A program made the translations under genes and the position numbers. Below the pieces are notes generated by a model that made no database searches, was not told the origin of the DNA, and worked only from the letters and a program-made list of their open reading frames with translations. Positions 1-5,555 of a stretch of 10,099 bases of DNA are shown one piece after another (positions within the stretch are counted from its first letter, which is position 1; each line of letters starts with the position of its first letter). Origin of the DNA: Actinomycetes bacterium (GTDB taxonomy: Bacteria > Actinomycetota > Acidimicrobiia > Spongiisociales > UBA5794); assembly GCA_024275815.1 (NCBI GenBank), contig JAJRYI010000324.1, positions 1-10,099 of the forward strand, in the 5' to 3' direction.

Positions 1-201
1 CTCGATCGGGAAGAGCGCGATCGACTCGGCGGGATCCACGAAGTACCCGAGGTCCACCTCGGGAGCGATGTTCGACGGCGGCAACGACGTGGCGTCGTCG
101 GCCGTCTTGACCTCACGGATGACCCGAACGCCGATGCCACCTGCAGCGAGCGCACCGAGAAGGAACGCAACGATCGTGAGTGATACGGATCTGGCCGTCA
201 C
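1..201 (-). CDS. Partial membrane-anchored or secreted hypothetical protein (N-terminal 67 residues)
   Basis: The minus strand reads openly from a GTG at 201 to the left edge, 67 whole codons, so the 3' end is missing. A strong Shine-Dalgarno AGGAGG sits 5 nt upstream of the GTG, which decides the start. The protein begins with a short basic head (residues 1-4) and a hydrophobic segment at about residues 5-25 (SLTIVAFLLGALAAGGIGV), which is either a signal peptide or a membrane anchor. A polar, Pro/Asp-rich stretch follows (about 35-67) and would lie outside the cytoplasm. No family is recognisable from this fragment. It is divergent from the lipocalin-like gene at 327. It could equally be the N-terminus of a larger secreted or membrane enzyme. 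Confidence 0.7.
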   Translation of the reverse strand, partial: MTARSVSLTIVAFLLGALAAGGIGVRVIREVKTADDATSLPPSNIAPEVDLGYFVDPAESIALFPIE

Positions 202-239
202 ATCGGCCTCCTGGCTCGTCTCGGTCCGGCAACGCTGCG

Positions 240-245
240 ATGGTA
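240..245 (-). promoter_or_regulatory. Candidate -10 hexamer for the leftmost minus-strand gene
   Basis: The minus strand reads TACCAT here, a TANNNT-type -10. It would place transcription start near 233, giving a leader of about 30 nt before the GTG at 201 with its AGGAGG site. I do not see a convincing -35 element, so this is a motif match only. Confidence 0.3.
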
Positions 246-314
246 GGAATCCATCCACCTTGTACTCGGTCGAGACCACCCCGTACACCGGTCGCGCAGC
301 AGGACCAGCCGCGG

Positions 315-320
315 TAGTGT
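315..320 (+). promoter_or_regulatory. Candidate -10 hexamer for a leaderless lipocalin-like mRNA
   Basis: TAGTGT ends exactly six nucleotides before the ATG at 327. A TANNNT hexamer six to seven nucleotides upstream of the start codon is the signature of leaderless transcripts, which are common in actinobacteria. The intervening CGGGGG could alternatively act as a poor ribosome binding site. The same spacing recurs at the response regulator gene (9605). Confidence 0.35.
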
Positions 321-326
321 CGGGGG

Positions 327-773
327 ATGCATGAACTCATCGGCACTTGGCGTCTCGTCGAATGGACGGTCACGCTACGCAACGGCCGGGTGACACACCC
401 GTTCAACCGCAAGTCAGAGGGTCTCATCACCTACACGGACGAGGGCCGCATGGTCGCGTCCCTGATGAAGTCCGACAGGGAACTCATCGGAACCAGCTCC
501 TTCAACGAGGCAACCGCCCTCGAGCGAGCCTCTGCAGCTGCCGGGTACCTGTCGTACGCAGGAACCTATGAGATCGTCGGTGACCAGGTTCATCACCATG
601 TGGAGCTCTCCCTGTTCCCGGACTGGGTCGGCGGCACACAGATCAGGCACATCGAGTGGATCACCAACGAGGACGGAACGCAGGATCTCGAACTGTCCGA
701 CCTCGGGATCGGATCGGACCGATCCGCGGTGATCCGACTCCGGTGGCATCGCGTAACGGAGGAACGGGCATGA
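327..773 (+). CDS. Lipocalin-like domain protein
   Basis: This 148-residue protein has no signal peptide and should be cytoplasmic. It opens with LIGTWRLVEWTV, then has PFNRKSEGLITYTDEGRMVASLM (given here by its ends: PFNRK near residue 29 and EGRMVA near residue 43). It ends in a beta-rich half with a conserved-looking GTYEIVGDQVHHHVELS segment. The GTW opening, the G-x-I-x-Y-T-x-x-G-R-M block and the length fit the lipocalin-like family often called Lipocalin_5, predicted to form a small beta barrel that may bind a hydrophobic ligand. The biochemical role is unknown for most members. Its stop overlaps the next start as ATGA (770-773), so it is translationally coupled to the aldehyde dehydrogenase. 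Co-expression suggests a ligand-binding or accessory role in that oxidation, but this is inference. ATG at 327 is preferred because the domain begins immediately after it. Confidence 0.8.
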   Translation: MHELIGTWRLVEWTVTLRNGRVTHPFNRKSEGLITYTDEGRMVASLMKSDRELIGTSSFNEATALERASAAAGYLSYAGTYEIVGDQVHHHVELSLFPDWVGGTQIRHIEWITNEDGTQDLELSDLGIGSDRSAVIRLRWHRVTEERA

Positions 774-2281
774 CGACCAAGACACTCGAGGAATGGACAG
801 AGGCAGCCGGCGAGGTGACCCCCCGGGGAGACATCTTCATCGACGGCGAGTGGCGGGAAGCGATCTCGGGAAGCCGTTTCTCGACAGTGAACCCGGCGAC
901 CGGCGAGACGATCCTCGAGGTCGCCTCCGGCGCGACCGAGGACGTCGACGCTGCGGTGCGATCCGCCCGCACAGCGTTCGAAGACGGCCGCTGGTCCAAA
1001 CTCGCCCCTCGCGACCGCGGGCAGGCACTCATCCGGCTCGCCGAACTCATCGAGGCCAACGGCGAGGAACTCCAGCTCCTCGAGACACTCGACGTCGGCA
1101 AGCCGATCCGGTACTCACGTCGTGTCGACGTCGGCCAGGCTTCGTCCACCTACGCCTGGTACGGCGAGGCTGCAGACAAGCTCTACGACGAGATCGCTCC
1201 CACCGGTCCCGACGCTCTCGGCCTCGTGACCAGGGAGCCGGTCGGGGTCGTCGGTGCCGTCACCCCGTGGAACTTCCCGTTGATGATCAACTCGTGGAAG
1301 CTCGCCCCGGCACTCGTTGCAGGGAACTCCGTCATCCTCAAGCCTGCAGAACAGGCCCCGTTGTCGTCGCTACGGCTCGCGGAACTCGCCGTGGAGGCGG
1401 GTATCCCACCGGGTGTCTTGAACGTGGTGCCGGGACTCGGAGAGACGGCGGGACGCGCGATCGGCTTGCACCCGGGCATCGATGCCGTCACGTTCACCGG
1501 ATCGACTGCGGTCGGCAAGCTGTTCCTGGAGTACTCGGCTCGCTCGAACATGAAACGAGTCTCGGCAGAGACCGGTGGAAAGACACCCAACATCATCTTC
1601 GCCGATGCTCCCGACCTCGGCTATGCGATCGGCGCCGTTGGTGTCTCGATCTTCTGGAACACGGGGGAGATGTGTATCGCCGGGTCGCGCCTGCTCGTCC
1701 AACGCGAGATCTACGACGAGGTCGTCGAACGCGTCGGGGAGCTCTCGGGGTCGTGGCATCCGGGCAACCCGCTCGACCCTGCCACCAAGGCAGGCCCGAT
1801 CGTCGATGACACCCAGCTCGCACGGGTCACGGACTACATCGGTCGCGGCGTCGACCAGGGTGCCCGGCTCGTGGCGGGAGGAAACCGTGCACTTGCCGAG
1901 TCCGGCGGATACTTCATCGAGCCGACCGTCTTTGCCGATGTCCGCAACGACATGGACATCGCCCGCGACGAGATCTTCGGCCCGGTGCTGAGCATCATCC
2001 CGTTCGAGGATGAGGCCGAGGCGCTCTCGATCGCCAACGACTCTCGCTACGGGCTCTCGGCTGCCGTGTGGACCTCGAACCTCACCCGGGCACACACGAT
2101 GGCGGCTGCGCTCCAGGCAGGCACGGTGTGGGTCAACAACTTCGACACGTCGGGGATCACAGCACCGTTCGGCGGTTACAAGGAGTCCGGGTTCGGCGGC
2201 AAGGACAAGTCCCTCCATGCGCTCGACAAGTACACGAACCTCAAGACCACCTGGATCAACCTGGGCCGCGGCGGCAGGTAA
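770..2281 (+). CDS. NAD(P)+-dependent aldehyde dehydrogenase, PuuC-like
   Basis: This 503-residue enzyme has the full length of the classical ALDH superfamily and oxidises an aldehyde to the carboxylate with NAD(P)+. Visible motifs are PWNFP with Asn169, the cofactor-binding FTGST (242-246), the general base Glu267 in SAETGGK, the nucleophile Cys302 in GEMCIAGSR, and EIFGPV with Glu401. These numbers nearly coincide with canonical ALDH numbering, supporting the chosen start. The ending GYKESGFGG...KSLHALDKYTNLKTTWINL and the W-x-PG-x-PLDPAT block resemble gamma-glutamyl-gamma-aminobutyraldehyde dehydrogenase (PuuC). No other putrescine-pathway gene is in view, so the substrate is not settled. 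ATG at 770 is preferred to an in-frame ATG at 656, which lies inside the upstream gene. GGAGG at 758-762 stands 7 nt before it, and the start overlaps the preceding stop (ATGA). Residues ETGGK and GEMC differ slightly from the commoner ELGGK and GQxC but keep the catalytic pair. Confidence 0.93.
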   Translation: MTTKTLEEWTEAAGEVTPRGDIFIDGEWREAISGSRFSTVNPATGETILEVASGATEDVDAAVRSARTAFEDGRWSKLAPRDRGQALIRLAELIEANGEELQLLETLDVGKPIRYSRRVDVGQASSTYAWYGEAADKLYDEIAPTGPDALGLVTREPVGVVGAVTPWNFPLMINSWKLAPALVAGNSVILKPAEQAPLSSLRLAELAVEAGIPPGVLNVVPGLGETAGRAIGLHPGIDAVTFTGSTAVGKLFLEYSARSNMKRVSAETGGKTPNIIFADAPDLGYAIGAVGVSIFWNTGEMCIAGSRLLVQREIYDEVVERVGELSGSWHPGNPLDPATKAGPIVDDTQLARVTDYIGRGVDQGARLVAGGNRALAESGGYFIEPTVFADVRNDMDIARDEIFGPVLSIIPFEDEAEALSIANDSRYGLSAAVWTSNLTRAHTMAAALQAGTVWVNNFDTSGITAPFGGYKESGFGGKDKSLHALDKYTNLKTTWINLGRGGR

Positions 2282-2293
2282 ACACCACCCCTG

Positions 2294-2393
2294 TTCCGTC
2301 CCCCCTTCAGGGGGGACGAGCGAGTCCTCGAGCAAGCCCGGCACGGCACGGTCTTCCGTCCCCCCTTCAGGGGGGACAAGCGAGTCTTCGAGC
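2294..2393 (+). repeat. Tandem 60-bp-period repeat carrying a perfect C6/G6 hairpin (two copies)
   Basis: Two copies of a 40-bp block (2294-2333 and 2354-2393) start exactly 60 bp apart and differ at only a few positions. Each contains the perfect palindrome GTCCCCCC-TTCA-GGGGGGAC (2298-2317 and 2358-2377), an 8-bp stem with a four-base loop. Each palindrome is followed by a conserved tail of the form GAGCGAGTC..TCGAGC. A third GGGGGGAC half-site lies at 2396-2403. The pattern resembles dispersed intergenic palindromes of the REP type, or a duplicated terminator. A genome-wide copy number would be needed to tell which. Confidence 0.85.
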
Positions 2394-2395
2394 GA

Positions 2396-2483
2396 GGGGG
2401 GACCGCGAGCCCGCGAGCCCGGCACGACACAGACCCACGCACAGGCCGGTTCCACTTCGTGCTCGCAGGCTCGCCCTCCCCCC
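2396..2483. repeat. Imperfect 23-bp inverted repeat inside the palindrome cluster
   Basis: The left arm (2396-2418, beginning GGGGGGACCGCGAGCC) and the reverse complement of the right arm (2461-2483) agree at 20 of 23 positions, with a 42-nt spacer. Together with the flanking hairpins at 2358-2377 and 2509-2528, which carry opposite loops, it forms a large imperfect palindrome spanning about 2358-2528. Confidence 0.7.
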
Positions 2484-2508
2484 TGCATCGCTCCTGCGTC
2501 GCTCTGCC

Positions 2509-2528
2509 GTCCCCCCTGAAGGGGGGAC
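2509..2528 (-). repeat. Third, inverted copy of the C6/G6 hairpin
   Basis: The plus strand reads GTCCCCCC-TGAA-GGGGGGAC. The loop TGAA is the reverse complement of the TTCA loop in the two upstream copies, and short flanking similarity (GTCGCT before, ACAGAA after) also matches those copies read backwards. This is therefore a copy in opposite orientation, facing the flavin reductase gene. Confidence 0.8.
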
Positions 2529-2650
2529 AGAAGGGTGCACCACCCAACACCTCACAACCCTCGGAGCGACAGCGCTCTACGGGTTCGTCGACACGCAGTC
2601 CGCGGACCCAGATTCAGATGGGCAAGCGGGCTTGCGAGCGAGAGAGGTGC

Positions 2651-3142
2651 CTACTGCACCTTCGCGAAGGCACGGTCGAGGTAGAGCAGTGGCGACTTCC
2701 CGGTGTTCGTTCGGCCACCGGCATCGACACGACCGAAGATGACCCAGTGGTCACCCATCTCGATCCGGTCGATCGTTGCGCACTCGAACGTTCCGAACGC
2801 GACCCCGAGCACCGGGCCGGCAACATCGGTCGTCGGAGGAGTCCACCCGACGGTACCGAACTTGTCTGCCCCCTTCGTTGCGAAGGTCATCGCAACGTCG
2901 CTCGAGTCGTCGTCGAGGAAGTTCACGGTGAAACCGTCCGCAGCAACCATGGCATCGAGCGACTCCGAGACCTTGTCGATGCACCACAGCACGATCGGGG
3001 GATCCACGGACACCGAGGTGAACGCCGAGACCGTCATCCCGAGAGGCTCATCGTCGATGAACGCCGTGACGACAGTCACGGTCGCCGCAACACCCGCCAT
3101 CATGTCCTTGAAGGTGTCCCCGTCGATGCCTTCGTGTCCCAT
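2651..3142 (-). CDS. Flavin reductase family protein (FMN-binding split barrel)
   Basis: This 163-residue protein matches the small flavin reductase-like family, which use NAD(P)H to reduce FMN or FAD. They often supply reduced flavin to a two-component monooxygenase. Family hallmarks are the N-terminal TVTVVTA (21-27), the flavin-binding block GMTVSAFTSVSVDPP (35-49), the central FTVNFLDDDS (71-80), GDHWVIFGRV (130-139), and PLLYLDRAF near the end (151-159). The length is normal for the family. ATG at 3142 is chosen because GAAAGG lies 7 nt upstream. In-frame starts further upstream would extend into the divergent promoter region and the HMG-CoA lyase gene. It is transcribed away from the lyase gene and converges on the aldehyde dehydrogenase. 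No partner oxygenase is in view, so its substrate system is unknown. Confidence 0.88.
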   Translation of the reverse strand: MGHEGIDGDTFKDMMAGVAATVTVVTAFIDDEPLGMTVSAFTSVSVDPPIVLWCIDKVSESLDAMVAADGFTVNFLDDDSSDVAMTFATKGADKFGTVGWTPPTTDVAGPVLGVAFGTFECATIDRIEMGDHWVIFGRVDAGGRTNTGKSPLLYLDRAFAKVQ

Positions 3143-3167
3143 TGTCAACCTTTCATGCGAAGGCGCC

Positions 3168-3173
3168 ATCGTA
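3168..3173 (-). promoter_or_regulatory. Candidate -10 hexamer for the flavin reductase gene
   Basis: The minus strand reads TACGAT, with a weak TTCTGG 17 bp upstream at the -35 position. Transcription would start near 3161, leaving about 19 nt before the ATG at 3142, with the GAAAGG ribosome binding site inside. The same hexamer TACGAT is the putative -10 of the response regulator gene. Confidence 0.35.
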
Positions 3174-3199
3174 CTGCCGTGCCAGCGTGCCCAGAACGG

Positions 3200-3205
3200 T
3201 AGGGT
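3200..3205 (+). promoter_or_regulatory. Candidate -10 hexamer for the HMG-CoA lyase-type gene
   Basis: TAGGGT fits the TANNNT form and would start transcription near 3212, about 45 nt before the ATG. It overlaps the left arm of the inverted repeat at 3202-3235. I see no clear -35. Confidence 0.35.
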
Positions 3206-3235
3206 GCCCCGTATCAACGCCCGGATCGGGCACCC
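3202..3235. promoter_or_regulatory. Inverted repeat at the HMG-CoA lyase promoter, possible operator
   Basis: Perfect 8-bp arms GGGTGCCC (3202-3209) and GGGCACCC (3228-3235) are separated by 18 bp. A second small palindrome, GCCCG-GAT-CGGGC (3219-3231), is nested in the right half. The left arm overlaps the putative -10, so a protein bound here would block the promoter. If transcription starts near 3212, the left arm is not in the RNA, which favours a DNA operator over an mRNA hairpin. No regulator gene is adjacent. Confidence 0.4.
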
Positions 3236-3256
3236 GTAACGACGAGGAAAGCAACC

Positions 3257-4180
3257 ATGGCCACCGACATCCAGATCATCGAGGTCGGGCCGAGAGACGG
3301 CCTCCAGAACGAGAGCGTCACACTGAGCACCGATGACAAGCTCACCCTCATCGATCACCTCGTCGGCTCGGGCGTCACACGCATCGAGGCCGTGTCGTTC
3401 GCCCATCCCAAGTACGTGCCACAACTCGCCGACGCCGAGGCAGTGATGGCCCGCATCGACAAGCGTGAGAACGTCAGCTACATCGGACTGGTCATGAACT
3501 GGCGGGGCTGGCTCCGTGCGGTCGACACTGCCGTAGACGAGGTGAACGTACCGCTGTTCGCCTCCAACACGTTCAACCGGAAGAACCAGGGGGCGCCCAC
3601 ACACGAGACGGTAGATGTCGTACGAGCGATCACAGAGGATGCACACAAACACGGGATCTCGGTGACGGCAACCATCGGAACAGCGTGGGGCTGCCCCTTC
3701 GAAGGTGAGGTACCCCTCGAAAGACTCGTCGAGACGGCCGCTGGACTCTCGGACTCGGGCATCGATGAACTCGCCATCGCCGATACGATCGGCGTCGCCG
3801 ACCCGTGGTCGGTCACCCGCCGCCTCACCGCAGTCGCTGCGGTCGTCCCCGACATTGCACTGCGCGTCCACTTCCACGACACCCGCAACACCGGACTCGC
3901 CAACACCTACGCAGCTATCGAAGCGGGTGTGACGAGGATCGATGCGTCCGTTGGCGGTATCGGTGGCTGTCCGTTCGCCCCCGCAGCAACAGGCAACATC
4001 GCCACCGACGACCTCGTGTACATGCTCAACCGCGGCGGGTTCACTCATGGGATCTCGCTGGCACAGCTCATCGGGGTATCGAACGAGGTCGAGCACATGA
4101 TCGAACACCCCGTCCCCGCGATGCTGCCCGCCGCAGGCGAGTTCCCGCCACCTCCCGGTGGAGGACCCGACGCCGGTTGA
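3257..4180 (+). CDS. Hydroxymethylglutaryl-CoA lyase family protein
   Basis: This 307-residue TIM-barrel enzyme belongs to the HMGL-like family. HMG-CoA lyase cleaves 3-hydroxy-3-methylglutaryl-CoA to acetyl-CoA and acetoacetate, the last step of leucine breakdown. Visible residues are VGPRDGLQNE with catalytic Arg13 and Asp14, the metal-binding pair His205 and His207 in HFHD, the following TRNTGLANTYAA segment, and the mobile-loop catalytic cysteine Cys238 in GIGGCPFAP. GCPFEGEV in mid-protein is also typical. Length matches bacterial HMG-CoA lyases of about 300 residues. GAGGAAA at 3244-3250 stands 6 nt before the ATG. No other leucine-catabolism genes are in view, so a related acyl-CoA lyase activity cannot be excluded. 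The C-terminus after about residue 295 is Pro/Gly-rich and probably disordered. Confidence 0.88.
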   Translation: MATDIQIIEVGPRDGLQNESVTLSTDDKLTLIDHLVGSGVTRIEAVSFAHPKYVPQLADAEAVMARIDKRENVSYIGLVMNWRGWLRAVDTAVDEVNVPLFASNTFNRKNQGAPTHETVDVVRAITEDAHKHGISVTATIGTAWGCPFEGEVPLERLVETAAGLSDSGIDELAIADTIGVADPWSVTRRLTAVAAVVPDIALRVHFHDTRNTGLANTYAAIEAGVTRIDASVGGIGGCPFAPAATGNIATDDLVYMLNRGGFTHGISLAQLIGVSNEVEHMIEHPVPAMLPAAGEFPPPPGGGPDAG

Positions 4181-4202
4181 CGGCTCCTCACCGATATCTC
4201 GC

Positions 4203-4214
4203 GTGATCGATCAC
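4203..4214. promoter_or_regulatory. Perfect 12-bp palindrome upstream of the hydrolase gene
   Basis: GTGATCGATCAC is its own reverse complement and lies where the -35 of the TACCCT promoter (4236-4241) would be, so it could be an operator. Palindromes of this size occur by chance a few times in 10 kb, so support is weak. Confidence 0.25.
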
Positions 4215-4235
4215 ATCCGGTTCAAGGTCCCTCGC

Positions 4236-4241
4236 TACCCT
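4236..4241 (+). promoter_or_regulatory. Candidate -10 hexamer for the alpha/beta hydrolase gene
   Basis: TACCCT has the TANNNT form and would give a leader of about 65 nt to the ATG at 4315. A second candidate, TAGAAT at 4323-4328, is a better sequence match. It would only work if translation begins at the in-frame ATG at 4345. Confidence 0.25.
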
Positions 4242-4314
4242 GCCGATTGGAAGATTGTCGGGGGGCCCGCAGATATGCGGACACAGAGAGACCAACTACC
4301 CGCACCGAGGCCCC

Positions 4315-5535
4315 ATGGGACGTAGAATAAGCCAGTGGTCACCGATGGCCGAGCCGAGACCACGAAAGAAACAGAAGACGATTCTCGACGGCTTGAAGCG
4401 CTCCTTGGCCTCATCGATCGCGTTCCTCCTGCTCTTCGCCGCATCAGGGTTCATGCTGTCGAGTTCTTTCGAAGACGAAGTCCTGAAACCCCCGACCCTG
4501 GAGCTGCCTGAGTACACCCTAGAAGTCATCGATGTCTCCGACTCGACGATCTCTGTAAAGGGTCCCGGATCCGACGACCAGCTCAACCGAGTTGGTATAG
4601 AGAGAATCGAGTGGTCCGACGGCTACATAGTGAGCCGAGGCATCGAGTCCTCCCAAAAGGACGGATCGTCCCGAATAGAGATTCGCAGTATCGACCCGGC
4701 CGGTACTGCTCCCTCAGTTGGTACCCCGGTGGGGTTCAACTCGTCCGTCTACTCAGGCAACCCGCTCGACGCGTTCGGCATCGAGTACGAGAAGGTCTTC
4801 TACTCGTCCGACCTCGGTCGCTTCCCGGCGTGGTTCATCCCCGGAGAGTCCGACACGTGGGCGATCGTCGTGCATGGTGAGGGGGCATCGCGTGAAGAAG
4901 CCCTTCGTATCATCCCGCTCCTCAAGGACCTTGGGTACCCAACCCTCGTGATCTGCTATCGAAACGACCGCGGCCAGGCACGAGACCCCTCCGGGTATCA
5001 CCAGTACGGGAAAACCGAGTGGACCGACCTTGCTGCAGCCGTCCTGTACTCGGACGAGAACGGCGCTACAAAGAACATCCTCGTCGGATACTCCATGGGT
5101 GGAGCGATCGTCGCGAGCTTCCTCTCTAGATCTCCACTTCGTCACCGGACGAAGGCTGCGATCCTCGATTCACCCATCCTCGACTTCGAGCAAACCGTCG
5201 ACTTCCGCATGACACGCGAAACCATCCCACTCCTGCCATACCGTGTCCCCAAGCAACTCGCCGAGTTCACCAAGTTGCTTGCGACCTGGCGCTTCGGCAT
5301 CGATTGGGCCGAAACCGACTATCTGTCTCATGCACGGAACCCTCGTACCCCGACACTCATCTTCCACGGCACGATGGACACGTCGGTCCCATACGCAACG
5401 AGTGCCCAGATGGCCGAAAAGTACCCCGATGTCGTGACCCTGGTGACGACACGAGCGACTCACACACGGTCGTGGAACGTCGATCCCGAGGCGTACGAGA
5501 ACGCGGTTCGAGAGTTCCTCGCAGGCCTCGACTGA
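4315..5535 (+). CDS. Membrane-anchored alpha/beta hydrolase
   Basis: The product of 406 residues has a basic N-terminus (RPRKKQK, 15-21) and one hydrophobic segment at about 32-48. It should therefore be anchored in the membrane with its catalytic domain outside. An extracytoplasmic beta-rich linker region of about 120 residues leads into an alpha/beta hydrolase fold. Visible catalytic features are HG at 187-188 (oxyanion loop), the nucleophile elbow GYSMGG with Ser260, Asp355 in HGTMDTSVP, and His383 in THTRSWNVDP. This is a complete triad in normal order. It resembles serine hydrolases related to the S9 peptidase/acyl esterase-like group; the substrate is unknown. ATG at 4315 has GAGG 4 nt upstream. 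ATG at 4345 is an in-frame alternative, and a TTG at 4255 has little support. The 5' half uses ATA (4327, 4597, 4627, 4675) and AGA codons, which I do not notice in neighbouring genes. Confidence 0.85.
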   Translation: MGRRISQWSPMAEPRPRKKQKTILDGLKRSLASSIAFLLLFAASGFMLSSSFEDEVLKPPTLELPEYTLEVIDVSDSTISVKGPGSDDQLNRVGIERIEWSDGYIVSRGIESSQKDGSSRIEIRSIDPAGTAPSVGTPVGFNSSVYSGNPLDAFGIEYEKVFYSSDLGRFPAWFIPGESDTWAIVVHGEGASREEALRIIPLLKDLGYPTLVICYRNDRGQARDPSGYHQYGKTEWTDLAAAVLYSDENGATKNILVGYSMGGAIVASFLSRSPLRHRTKAAILDSPILDFEQTVDFRMTRETIPLLPYRVPKQLAEFTKLLATWRFGIDWAETDYLSHARNPRTPTLIFHGTMDTSVPYATSAQMAEKYPDVVTLVTTRATHTRSWNVDPEAYENAVREFLAGLD

Positions 5536-5546
5536 ACCACCGGTTC
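5534..5546. terminator. Small inverted repeat between convergent stop codons
   Basis: GAACC-ACC-GGTTC overlaps the hydrolase stop codon and fills half of the 20-bp gap before the glycerate kinase stop. It has only 5 bp in the stem, a three-base loop and no T-run, so a terminator role is doubtful. It is the only structure in the gap. Confidence 0.2.
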
Positions 5547-5555
5547 GACGGACCC

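Larger units (their letters stand above)
2282..2650. other. Gene-free, palindrome-rich spacer between convergent genes
   Basis: No credible coding sequence lies in these 369 bp; reading frames here are low-complexity shadows. The stretch holds three copies of a perfect GC hairpin, a 60-bp tandem repeat, and a larger imperfect inverted repeat, listed separately. A short GCAAG-CGGG-CTTGC stem-loop at 2622-2635 is close to the end of the flavin reductase gene and could help end its transcript. No hairpin is followed by a T-run, so none is a classic intrinsic terminator. Lying between two converging genes, the region is well placed to stop transcription from both sides. Confidence 0.7.

Noticed and set aside
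656..769. N-terminal extension of the aldehyde dehydrogenase from an in-frame ATG at 656
   Set aside because: It overlaps the lipocalin-like gene and is Arg/Gly-rich without family similarity. The ATG at 770 has GGAGG at good spacing and gives canonical catalytic residue numbering.
1370..2488. Long minus-strand open frame opposite the aldehyde dehydrogenase
   Set aside because: It is an antisense shadow of a clearly conserved gene in GC-rich DNA and runs into the palindrome cluster.
2294..2528. CRISPR array
   Set aside because: There are only two direct copies, the third is inverted, the units are themselves palindromic, and no cas gene is nearby.
3143..3148. TTGACA on the minus strand as a -35 element
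   Set aside because: It lies directly between the ribosome binding site and the ATG of the flavin reductase gene, so it cannot be that gene's -35. No gene starts at a suitable distance downstream.
2651..4108. Extended minus-strand frame joining the flavin reductase to sequence opposite the HMG-CoA lyase
   Set aside because: The upstream part is antisense to the lyase gene, and a good ribosome binding site and start exist at 3142.
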